Shown: one piece after another, positions 1 to 5,741 of the stretch | Layout of the letters: the number at the start of each line of letters is the position of its first letter | Numbering within the stretch: the stretch's first letter is position 1 | DNA from: an uncultured Alphaproteobacteria bacterium | Lineage (GTDB): Bacteria; Pseudomonadota; Alphaproteobacteria; Micavibrionales; Micavibrionaceae | Assembly (NCBI GenBank): GCA_937124505.1 | Contig: CAKZKV010000333.1 | Location: 1 to 8,890, forward strand | Direction of reading: 5' to 3' | Length of the DNA: 8,890 nucleotides | Made by a program: the position numbers and the translations under genes | Notes under the pieces: generated by a model | Database searches by the model: none | Seen by the model: the letters and a program-made list of their open reading frames with translations, nothing else | What the model was told of the DNA's origin: nothing

Positions 1-496
<496 letters not shown>

Positions 497-580
497 ATTT
501 AAATCATCAGCGCGCAGTGATAAATTTGCTGGCAAATGATTGATCAGTTTTCAAGACATTTAATGTTTACTATATTGAAT

Positions 581-731
581 TTCAGTGGTCTTTAATGATC
601 TGGTGATTATGGCGAGAGTGAAACACCCCATCCCATTCCGAACTGGATCGTGAAACCTCTTTGCGCCGATGGTACTTTGTCTTAAGGCACGGGAGAGTAG
701 GTCGTTGCCAGATCTTTAAAGCTCACTGGAA
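581..731 (+). other. Extended processing stem around 5S rRNA
   Basis: The flanks of 5S are complementary beyond the mature ends. TTCAGTGGTCTTTAA (581-595) pairs with TTAAAGCTCACTGGAA (716-731) with few mismatches, continuing the terminal 5S helix GATCTGG/CCAGATC. This would place 5S in a long duplex, as expected for precursor processing by RNase III or RNase E type enzymes. The spacer between 23S and 5S (497-580) holds no tRNA, only small AT-rich hairpins such as ATTTGC/GCAAAT at 524-537. Confidence 0.55.
597..714 (+). rRNA. rrf: 5S ribosomal RNA
   Basis: This is a complete 5S rRNA of about 118 nt. The terminal helix is GATCTGG at 597-603 with CCAGATC at 708-714. The conserved core CCCATTCCGAAC is at 629-640, followed by GTGAAAC, GCGCCGATGGTACT and the 3' strand GGGAGAGTAGGTCG. 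It lies 100 bp behind 23S in the same orientation, as in a normal rrn operon. The tRNA-fMet gene that often follows 5S in alphaproteobacteria is absent. Ends are assigned from helix pairing and could shift by 1-3 bases. Confidence 0.95.
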
Positions 732-746
732 TTTCTTTCAAACCTG

Positions 747-775
747 TTTACGAATTTTCTCTTTAGTATTAAAAT
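747..775 (+). promoter_or_regulatory. Candidate sigma70 promoter for the UDG-like gene
   Basis: TTTACG (747-752) and TAAAAT (770-775) are separated by 17 bp in an AT-rich stretch. The predicted transcription start falls at about 782-783, on the ATG itself, so the transcript would be leaderless. Each box departs from consensus and AT-rich DNA gives chance matches. Readthrough from the rRNA operon is the alternative source of transcription. Confidence 0.35.
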
Positions 776-782
776 TCTTTGT

Positions 783-1496
783 ATGGTTGATTTTTCTTCT
801 ATTCAATATCGTTTTGCCAATAGATTAGGCGAACATTCGCTTGGTGGTATTATTCTGTGCGGAATGAATTGGGGGGGAGGAGGTCATGGAACAACTGAGG
901 CGAATAACTTTGATGGGTGGACAGAATATTTCTCTTCATTGGAAAATCGTTATAAATATCAGGAAGAAATTATTAAGTGGTTTGCCGCATGGGGGTTTCC
1001 GCTTACTCCCGATGATCCGTCCATAATGGACAAAGCATTATCGCAGACAAATCTTTTTCTTAACAGTTCAAAACATTTTAACCATAAATCTTATGCAGAG
1101 GAAGACTGGATAGAAGCATTGGAAAATTTGTCGCAATCTGTGTCTATGTTGAAGGCATCGGCTATTTTGTTTTTCTCAATCGGTATATGTCGAGATGCGT
1201 TATGGCGAGTGAAAGAACATAACGTTACAGCATGGAATGATGTTATGGGCATCTCTTACCACAATGAAGAGCACGTATTTTACGATTCTGATAATTTCAG
1301 AAAGTATTTTAGTGTGTTTTTTACACATGCAGACAAAATGAAAATAGCCGCCGTGCCCCATCCAACTCCACAGAGAAGGGGCGTATTTTCCGATAAGAGT
1401 GTAAAATGTGCTGACACCGTTATGACACCGTGGTTACAATCTGCTCTAGATCAATATGATCATGTTCAAAAAGAGCGGAGTAAATTGATTGTGTAA
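783..1496 (+). CDS. Uracil-DNA-glycosylase-fold-like protein, orphan
   Basis: This is a 237-residue soluble protein with no signal peptide or membrane segment. I do not recognise a named family, but the order of short motifs resembles the uracil-DNA glycosylase superfamily. First comes a hydrophobic strand ending in GMNWGGGGHG (27-36), in the place of the GxxPG/GQDPY loop. Next is TNLFLNSS (89-96), in the place of the TNLVKCRP strand. Then comes the strand ASAILFFSIG (125-134), and finally KIAAVPHPTPQRRG (187-200), which matches the HPS/HPT DNA-intercalation loop. If correct, it would bind DNA and perhaps excise a base, but the activating-water Asp/Asn of motif A cannot be placed and activity is unproven. 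The start is the only ATG available; there is no Shine-Dalgarno and an in-frame stop lies at 717-719. Codon use is visibly more AT-rich than in neighbours, which hints at acquisition next to the rRNA operon. It converges on the methyltransferase gene. Confidence 0.75.
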   Translation: MVDFSSIQYRFANRLGEHSLGGIILCGMNWGGGGHGTTEANNFDGWTEYFSSLENRYKYQEEIIKWFAAWGFPLTPDDPSIMDKALSQTNLFLNSSKHFNHKSYAEEDWIEALENLSQSVSMLKASAILFFSIGICRDALWRVKEHNVTAWNDVMGISYHNEEHVFYDSDNFRKYFSVFFTHADKMKIAAVPHPTPQRRGVFSDKSVKCADTVMTPWLQSALDQYDHVQKERSKLIV

Positions 1497-1558
1497 AATT
1501 ATTTGATCTATAGTAATGCTACTGAATTGCCGTTGTGTTTGTATACATATTACCCTTT

Positions 1559-1645
1559 ATCGTCATCCCAGCGCAGGGGGAATCCATTTGATATTACTAC
1601 GATTTCTGGATTGCCGCGCTCCCGATGGTCGCTCGCAATGACGAG
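1559..1645. repeat. Dispersed palindromic repeat, copy 1
   Basis: The outer arms ATCGTCAT (1559-1566) and ATGACGAG (1638-1645) are inverted, with an inner inverted pair AATCCA (1581-1586) and TGGATT (1607-1612). The right arm, 1608-1643, matches the left arm of the copy at 5237-5272 in opposite orientation at 32 of 36 positions. The left arm is a shorter variant (CGTCATCCCAGCGCAGG...AATCC), so the copy looks like a hybrid of two common repeat types. It fills most of the 155-bp gap between two convergent genes and ends 8 bp from the methyltransferase stop codon. It could form a hairpin in either transcript. The rest of 1497-1651 shows nothing else. Confidence 0.8.
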
Positions 1646-1651
1646 ATAATA

Positions 1652-3094
1652 TTATTTGCGCCTACACCAAAACTGATACATGCCGCGGAAAGTTTGTGGG
1701 TGAGTGCGTTCAAATTCCGCCCAGCTTTCCAGATTTGTCATCTCCCGGTCGGCTGCATAGGCCGCTCTGTATGTCTGTAATATTTGTGGATTATCGAGAT
1801 CAAAGCCGCTAAAGCGCAAACCTAATTCTTCTAAAGATTCTTTTATTTTATCAATTGTATAGCGTATTTCCTGCGTGTGAAAAATCAGATCGCGGCAGCC
1901 AGACAGGCTGTAGAAATCACGGCGCGATAGCACACCTTTGGCGGGATGATCGTCCGGCAGGTCGGCGAGAAAATCCCTTGCGGATTTGATCCCCTCCGGC
2001 GTGTTTGTAAACCCTTGATCCGCAATGATCTGACGGGCTGCCACCACATCCTGCCGCCCCAATTCACTGTAAAGACCGATATGCATTTTACCATCTGGTT
2101 TGAGTTTCTGAAGGAGCGCACGCCACCCCGCGAGCGGGTCTTTCATGTGATGTAAAACGCCGGAACATTCAATGATATCAAAATCTTCATTCAGGTTTTC
2201 AAGATCGAGGATGTCTGCCTGATAAAATTCAATATTTCGAATGCCGAGGTCTTTGGCTTTTTTCTTTGCGTAACTCAGGCTGGCCAGGCTGAGGTCTATG
2301 GCCGTGATCTGTGCGCTTGGATAACGCAGTGCCGTCAAGCAAGTGCCGTAGCCTGTGCCGCATCCGGCAATCAGGTGCTTGTGTGTTGCGCTGGCGGTTC
2401 TTTGGGGAGGTGATTGCACATCGCAGCTGATCCAGCGGGGATAGGGATTTTCCTCATATTGTTTGCGCACCGTTACGTGGACGTTATTTTGCGGTGAACT
2501 GACGTTAGGAATATTTTCATTGAGGGCAACGGAGGCTAAGGCATCCTCAAAAATCAGCCCTTCCGTATGACGATTGTAAATTTTGAGGGCTTTTTCGAAG
2601 TGGCGGCAAAAAAGATGCTGGTTTTGAAGGGCTGTATGAATAGTTTTTAAGGCACGTTCAAAACGCAAGTCAAAGACGATAAAACGCTCCAGACCGGCCA
2701 GCAGATAGGGATCTTTCAAACTGTCCTGAAGCTGTTTTGTATCATAGGGCTGTTGATGATAGAGCGCAGCGAATGCTTGTAGAGCCGGGTCTCTCAGGAG
2801 GAGGGACAGCCACGCCTTTGCCAGATTCTGGTGATCCAGCTTTGAGGCGTTGAGCAGCTTCAGAAGGGCTGTTTTCAAGTCCGGGTTAAATGTATGAAAA
2901 GCGGCGTTTTTCATCGTGTGCGCCAGAAGCAGTCTGTGGGAGTGGTTTTGCGGTGCGGCCTCAAAGGACAAAAAAGCATGCTTCAACGCATTCCGGTGAT
3001 CCCCGCGTTGCAGGGCCTGCACCCCCTGATTGTAATGAGTGGTGCTGGCTGGGGATTTCGCCGAGTTCCTATATTGTCCGGGACGTGTAGTCAT
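1652..3094 (-). CDS. TPR-type N-domain fused to class I SAM-dependent methyltransferase
   Basis: This is a 480-residue cytoplasmic protein. Residues ~18-60 read like a tetratricopeptide unit (YNQGVQALQRGDHRNALKHA...), followed by a helical region to ~190. The linker signature YEENPYPRW (213-221) precedes a Rossmann-fold methyltransferase: motif I IAGCGTGYGT (242-251), the acidic strand ITAIDLS (263-269) that would hold the SAM ribose, YQADILDL (291-298), and ECSGVLHHMKDP (309-320), typical of Methyltransf_11/12-type enzymes. This architecture is known in alphaproteobacteria but its substrate is generally unknown, so I assign none. The gene lies 40 bp downstream of rlmJ on the same strand and is probably co-transcribed with it. 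The ATG at 3094 has only a weak AGG upstream; an overlapping ATG at 3098 is out of frame. Domain calls are firm and the substrate is open. Confidence 0.9.
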   Translation of the reverse strand: MTTRPGQYRNSAKSPASTTHYNQGVQALQRGDHRNALKHAFLSFEAAPQNHSHRLLLAHTMKNAAFHTFNPDLKTALLKLLNASKLDHQNLAKAWLSLLLRDPALQAFAALYHQQPYDTKQLQDSLKDPYLLAGLERFIVFDLRFERALKTIHTALQNQHLFCRHFEKALKIYNRHTEGLIFEDALASVALNENIPNVSSPQNNVHVTVRKQYEENPYPRWISCDVQSPPQRTASATHKHLIAGCGTGYGTCLTALRYPSAQITAIDLSLASLSYAKKKAKDLGIRNIEFYQADILDLENLNEDFDIIECSGVLHHMKDPLAGWRALLQKLKPDGKMHIGLYSELGRQDVVAARQIIADQGFTNTPEGIKSARDFLADLPDDHPAKGVLSRRDFYSLSGCRDLIFHTQEIRYTIDKIKESLEELGLRFSGFDLDNPQILQTYRAAYAADREMTNLESWAEFERTHPQTFRGMYQFWCRRK

Positions 3095-3134
3095 TCATTT
3101 CGTAACCTAATGGGACGGGGAAAGAATGGCAAGG

Positions 3135-3938
3135 TTATTTAAAGGCCAGAGTTGTTTCAAGAAGCGGCCTGAAGCTGGTCTTTGGCCCGTTGATGATGAT
3201 CATCCCTGTGCCGTAGAGTCCGCGTTCGCCGGAACCTGCCGGGCGGAGCTGGCATTCTTCGATTTGGATGTTTTGCGTATAAGAGGTTTTGAGGGATTGA
3301 AACCCTTTCACGATATCCATGTGATGCCCCGCGGGCAGGAGGGGATACCAGATCAGAAACAGGCCTGTAGGCCAGAGGGCAAGAGCGTTCGTTACGCTCT
3401 GTAAGACCTGTTCATATTCGCTTTTGACTTCGTAACTCGGGTCGATCAGGACGCCGCCAGAGGGGGCCTGTCTGGCGATGTCTGATAAAAGGTCATAGCC
3501 ACTTTGTTTATGAATTTTTGTGTTTTTATAGGGCGCTAGTGCCTTTTTGAGATGTTCAATCTCACCTTTGTGCAATTCACAAAGCGCCAGTTTATCGGAT
3601 TTATCCAGTAATTGCGCGGTAATCAGGGCCGAACCGGGATACAGACCGCGGCGTTTTTGATTCAGGTCAGCAACGAGTTTCAGGTAAGTTTTTTCTGCAT
3701 CATCCAACTCTTTGGCATGTTGTCTTTTATCACGATAGGTACGGAAGCCGGTTTTATACTCTCCCAGACGCTGTGCTTCTTTACAGGAGAGGTCATATAG
3801 TCCGCGACCCGCATGCGTATCCAGCCAGGTCACGGGGCGTTTTTGTTTTTTCAGAAACTGCAAGGACGAGACTAGCCAGAGATGCTTTTGCACGTCCGCG
3901 GCGTTTCCGGCATGATAAATGTGTTGATAGCTCAGCAT
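3135..3938 (-). CDS. rlmJ: 23S rRNA (adenine-2030-N6)-methyltransferase RlmJ
   Basis: This is a 267-residue enzyme that uses SAM to methylate A2030 of 23S rRNA. The N-terminus MLSYQHIYHAGNAADVQKH matches the family pattern, with HAGN at 9-12 and Lys18, which is essential in the E. coli enzyme. The SAM-binding segment is DTHAGRGLYD (40-49), followed by YPGS (100-103), CELH (120-123) and the catalytic motif at 156-160. That motif reads DPSYE rather than the usual DPPYE; the catalytic Asp is kept. GSGERGLYGTG lies near the C-terminus. The length fits the family (E. coli 280). I chose the ATG at 3938 over an in-frame GTG at 3956 because it gives the conserved MLSY start; neither has a Shine-Dalgarno. 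A TATAAA box lies 9 bp upstream of the ATG, which suggests a leaderless mRNA. It heads the probable two-gene operon with the TPR-methyltransferase. Confidence 0.95.
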   Translation of the reverse strand: MLSYQHIYHAGNAADVQKHLWLVSSLQFLKKQKRPVTWLDTHAGRGLYDLSCKEAQRLGEYKTGFRTYRDKRQHAKELDDAEKTYLKLVADLNQKRRGLYPGSALITAQLLDKSDKLALCELHKGEIEHLKKALAPYKNTKIHKQSGYDLLSDIARQAPSGGVLIDPSYEVKSEYEQVLQSVTNALALWPTGLFLIWYPLLPAGHHMDIVKGFQSLKTSYTQNIQIEECQLRPAGSGERGLYGTGMIIINGPKTSFRPLLETTLAFK

Positions 3939-3947
3939 GAGGATTGT

Positions 3948-3976
3948 TTTATACACGATATTTTTGATGCTGAAAA
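3948..3976 (-). promoter_or_regulatory. Candidate rlmJ promoter
   Basis: Read on the minus strand, TTTTCA (3976-3971) and TATAAA (3953-3948) are 17 bp apart. Transcription would start about 2-4 nt before the ATG at 3938, leaving almost no leader. This agrees with the absence of a Shine-Dalgarno sequence. It also sits downstream of the alternative GTG at 3956, which argues for the ATG start. Confidence 0.45.
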
Positions 3977-4006
3977 CTTGCCTGTGTTGAGGAAACAGGA
4001 TATGAC

Positions 4007-4035
4007 TTGAAGCGATTGAATTCTTTTACGAAAAT
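4007..4035 (+). promoter_or_regulatory. Weak candidate promoter for the kinase gene
   Basis: TTGAAG (4007-4012) and GAAAAT (4030-4035) are separated by 17 bp, with a predicted start about 5 nt before the ATG at 4047. Both boxes match consensus at only 4 of 6 positions. A second TTGAAT at 4016-4021 has no good -10 partner. Confidence 0.25.
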
Positions 4036-4046
4036 CATTGTATTGA

Positions 4047-4679
4047 ATGGGCGCTATCTCTATTGCATCGCGGGCGGAAATATTTTCGCAGTTTCTGGCA
4101 GGGAAAACATCTTCTGCTGACAAACGTGTTTATGCCATGTGCGGCATTCCCGGTTCCGGCAAGAGTACATATGTCGGACGCGCTCTTCAAGCAGGTCACT
4201 TTCCGAAAAATGCGTTCGTGCTTAATCCGGACAACGTGATGCATGCCTTGCCTGAATATCGGAAAACCTTTGATAGGGACGGGGCGGAAACCGCTTTTTG
4301 CGCGTGGGAACTGCCGGCACGGAAACTGGCCTATGATTTGTTGCGTCATGCCGCAGATAGAGGCCTGAATATTATTATTGATATGGGCTGCGTCCGCGAT
4401 GAGGATTCTAATAATATTCTTGATCTCAAAAAGAGGGGGTATCAGGTTCACATCTATCATATTTTCTGCCCGCCGGAGATCGCTTTGCAACGGATTGGGG
4501 GGCGGGAACGCTTTACCCCGGAAGACATGATCCGGCAACGTTATGAGGCCCTGAAAACAATGGTGTCAAAATACCATCTCATGGCGCACCAGTTTTTCAT
4601 GTTTGATAACTCGGATCAGGATCAGCCGTTCCGTAAGGTAGATATCAATTCGCTTCCTGATGTGATCTCTTTTAATTAA
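4047..4679 (+). CDS. Zeta-toxin-like P-loop kinase
   Basis: This is a 210-residue soluble protein of the AAA_33/zeta-toxin type P-loop kinases. Walker A is GIPGSGKST (33-41). LNPDNVMHALPEY (59-71) occupies the position of the substrate-binding Asp and 'HPxY'-like segment of zeta toxins. ETAF (81-84) and IIIDMGCVRD (109-118) follow, then the strand GYQVHIYHIFCPPEIALQRI, and the arginine-rich lid RERFTPEDMIRQRYE (153-167). Members phosphorylate UDP-N-acetylglucosamine (zeta toxins) or nucleotides/polynucleotides; the substrate here cannot be told. No epsilon-type antitoxin gene lies next to it, so a housekeeping kinase is as likely as a toxin. It diverges from rlmJ across 108 bp. The ATG has no Shine-Dalgarno. 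Its stop codon lies inside TTAATTAA, which also holds the stop of the opposing gene. Confidence 0.85.
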   Translation: MGAISIASRAEIFSQFLAGKTSSADKRVYAMCGIPGSGKSTYVGRALQAGHFPKNAFVLNPDNVMHALPEYRKTFDRDGAETAFCAWELPARKLAYDLLRHAADRGLNIIIDMGCVRDEDSNNILDLKKRGYQVHIYHIFCPPEIALQRIGGRERFTPEDMIRQRYEALKTMVSKYHLMAHQFFMFDNSDQDQPFRKVDINSLPDVISFN

Positions 4680-5100
4680 GGCTGATTGTGGCCTGATCCA
4701 GAATTGTTCTAAGTCCTTCGTCTGTCTGCTGGATTAAAAGCGTTGAGATGTCCGCAATGGAGCAGCTTCCCGCTGCCAGGCTGCCGTCTTCCAGTCGATG
4801 GGCAAAAACCAGATAATTCTGACGGGCTTGATAGGGAGCAAAGCAGTCATTTTTTTGATCATTTAAGACATCCAGAATATTTGCCCGCTTTCCCTTCCAT
4901 GATTTTGCCACAAAAAACGTCACTTTTTGCTGCGCGTTCGGGTGTGTGATTTTTTCTATCGCATCGACCTGCCCGGCAAAAACCACATCAGCCTCATGAT
5001 ATTTTTCAAGATAGTTGGGAAATGGGCAGGAACAGGCTTGCGCATTGTTTGAAAGGACGCAGATTATAACCACAAGACCAAGCCACAAATAAATCTTCAT
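4672..5100 (-). CDS. Secreted TIMP/NTR-like cysteine protein
   Basis: This is a 142-residue exported protein. A signal peptide spans 1-22 (Lys2, hydrophobic core LWLGLVVIICVL, then NNAQA). Cleavage after AQA would leave a mature protein beginning CSC (23-25). Two more cysteines follow at 86 and 113, enough for two disulfides. The motif CSCPFP...ADVVFAGQV...YLVFA...GSCS resembles the N-terminal domain of tissue inhibitors of metalloproteinases and other NTR-fold proteins, in which the exposed N-terminal CxC contacts the protease zinc. Inhibitor activity is inference only. The start at 5100 is chosen for the strong GAGGAAG 5 bp upstream and the signal peptide; an upstream in-frame ATG at 5163 would run through the candidate promoter. 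AQAC is a poor lipobox (no Leu at -3), so a lipoprotein is less likely. It overlaps the kinase gene tail-to-tail by 8 bp. Confidence 0.85.
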   Translation of the reverse strand: MKIYLWLGLVVIICVLSNNAQACSCPFPNYLEKYHEADVVFAGQVDAIEKITHPNAQQKVTFFVAKSWKGKRANILDVLNDQKNDCFAPYQARQNYLVFAHRLEDGSLAAGSCSIADISTLLIQQTDEGLRTILDQATISLN

Positions 5101-5134
5101 GAACTCTTCCTCTATTATTTTTTTTAGAAGACCT

Positions 5135-5163
5135 ACCATATCCCTAATGGTTGTACATTTCAA
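5135..5163 (-). promoter_or_regulatory. Candidate promoter of the TIMP-like gene
   Basis: On the minus strand TTGAAA (5163-5158) and TATGGT (5140-5135) are 17 bp apart. The expected transcript would start near 5128, giving a leader of about 28 nt that contains GAGGAAG. A perfect TATAAT is also present further upstream (5189-5184, minus) but has no convincing -35. Confidence 0.45.
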
Positions 5164-5209
5164 ACGAATTCGAGGGCTTTATGATTATAAAATTAAGTGA
5201 AACCAGTCG

Positions 5210-5218
5210 TGTCTTATA
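5210..5218. repeat. Left target-site duplication (9 bp)
   Basis: TGTCTTATA here is repeated exactly at 5365-5373, immediately outside the terminal inverted repeats of the element at 5219-5364. A preceding G is shared too, but it may belong to the right inverted repeat. Confidence 0.7.
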
Positions 5219-5364
5219 CTTCCCACCCGTCAATTTCGTCATCGCGAGCGACCAACGGGAGCGTGGCGATCCAAAAAGCTTTGGTCTCTCTAGATTGCTT
5301 CGTCGCCTGCGGCTCCTCGCAATGACGGAAAATAAGCGCTTTTCAAAAATTGACTGGTGGCAAG
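5219..5364. mobile_element. MITE-like element with terminal inverted repeats and 9-bp duplication
   Basis: This 146-bp non-coding element has no gene of its own. The left end CTTCCCACCCGTCAATTT (5219-5236) and right end AAATTGACTGGTGGCAAG (5347-5364) are inverted repeats matching at 16 of 18 positions. Perfect 9-bp direct repeats flank it exactly at both ends. This is the structure of a miniature inverted-repeat transposable element moved by a transposase supplied elsewhere; 9-bp duplications occur with several IS families, but I cannot assign one. The interior contains a dispersed palindrome (5237-5327) that starts directly at the inner edge of the left repeat. The right end holds TTGACT, part of a good outward promoter toward the cold-shock gene. 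Confidence 0.7.
5237..5327. repeat. Dispersed palindromic repeat, copy 2, nested in the MITE
   Basis: The outer arms CGTCAT (5237-5242) and ATGACG (5322-5327) are inverted and extend into GCGAG/CTCGC. The left arm 5237-5272 matches the reverse complement of 1608-1643 at 32 of 36 positions, which shows the two copies belong to one family. The right arm carries the variant CGTCGCCTGCGGCTCCTCGC. Repeats with this CGTCATTGCGAG...GCAATCC pattern are scattered through intergenic DNA of many proteobacteria. Translation in one frame gives a repeat-derived open frame that is not a gene. Confidence 0.85.
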
Positions 5365-5377
5365 TGTCTTATATGAT
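5350..5377 (+). promoter_or_regulatory. Candidate csp promoter straddling the MITE right end
   Basis: TTGACT (5350-5355, 5 of 6 to consensus) and TATGAT (5372-5377, 5 of 6) are 16 bp apart. This is the best promoter seen in the window. The -35 lies inside the right terminal inverted repeat. The -10 begins in the last two bases of the duplicated target and ends in flanking DNA. Predicted start is near 5384. The equivalent outward reading from the left repeat (TTGACG) has no -10 at proper spacing. Confidence 0.55.
5365..5373. repeat. Right target-site duplication (9 bp)
   Basis: TGTCTTATA is identical to 5210-5218 and abuts the right inverted repeat of the element. Confidence 0.7.
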
Positions 5378-5383
5378 AACGCT

Positions 5384-5513
5384 TGCTATTTTTGTGAAAT
5401 ATGTTTAGGTGTATGTTATTACTTCTAAGACGACGCCTGCTTTTCTTTCTACCGAATGATAACAGTAAGACGAATTTTGAAGTGCTGTTATTAACCAGAA
5501 GAAAGGAAAAAAA
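5384..5513 (+). promoter_or_regulatory. Long 5' leader of the cold-shock gene
   Basis: About 130 nt without a gene separate the predicted start from the csp ATG, a length typical of cold-shock mRNAs whose leaders refold with temperature. ATAACAG (5459-5465) can pair with CTGTTAT (5485-5491) just before the Shine-Dalgarno region AAGGAA (5503-5508). A pyrimidine-rich tract (TTTTCTTTCT, 5441-5450) could pair with the purine-rich AGAAGAAAGGAAAA near the start codon and mask it. Structural switching is inference. Confidence 0.4.
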
Positions 5514-5723
5514 ATGGCTGATACAGGAACCGTAAAATGGTTTAACCCCACAAAAGGATATGGCTTTATCCAACCTGAAAACGGTGGAAATGACATCTTC
5601 GTTCACATTAGTGCCGTTGAAAAAGCGGGGCTTCGCAGCCTGGCAGAGGGACAAAAAGTCTCTTTTGAGATACAGGAAAACCGCGGAAAGCAAGCTGCTG
5701 CAAATCTTTCTGTCGTTGGATGA
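5514..5723 (+). CDS. Cold-shock protein, CspA family
   Basis: This is a 69-residue single cold-shock domain, the standard length of the family. It binds single-stranded RNA/DNA and acts as an RNA chaperone in the cytoplasm. [15 protein letters not shown] (5-19) contains RNP1 (KGYGFI, 14-19), and RNP2 is DIFVHI (27-32). [16 protein letters not shown] forms the last strands, also typical. The start is preceded by AAGGAA with 5 bp spacing. Expression probably comes from the promoter at the MITE right end through a long leader. The lipoprotein gene begins 18 bp after its stop with its own Shine-Dalgarno, so the two are probably co-transcribed. Which csp paralogue it is cannot be told from sequence alone. 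Confidence 0.97.
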   Translation: MADTGTVKWFNPTKGYGFIQPENGGNDIFVHISAVEKAGLRSLAEGQKVSFEIQENRGKQAAANLSVVG

Positions 5724-5741
5724 TAACAAGGACAAGGGGGC

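Noticed and set aside
1946..3142. Several plus-strand frames opposite the TPR-methyltransferase
   Set aside because: They are shadows of the well-supported minus-strand gene, without ribosome sites or domain motifs.
5151..5408. 85-codon plus-strand frame running through the MITE
   Set aside because: Its sequence is a translation of the inverted repeats and palindrome, a common artefact of this repeat family. It lacks a convincing ribosome site.
5343..5735. 130-codon minus-strand frame opposite csp
   Set aside because: It is antisense to the csp gene and its leader, and ends in the MITE. The cold-shock protein on the other strand is unambiguous.
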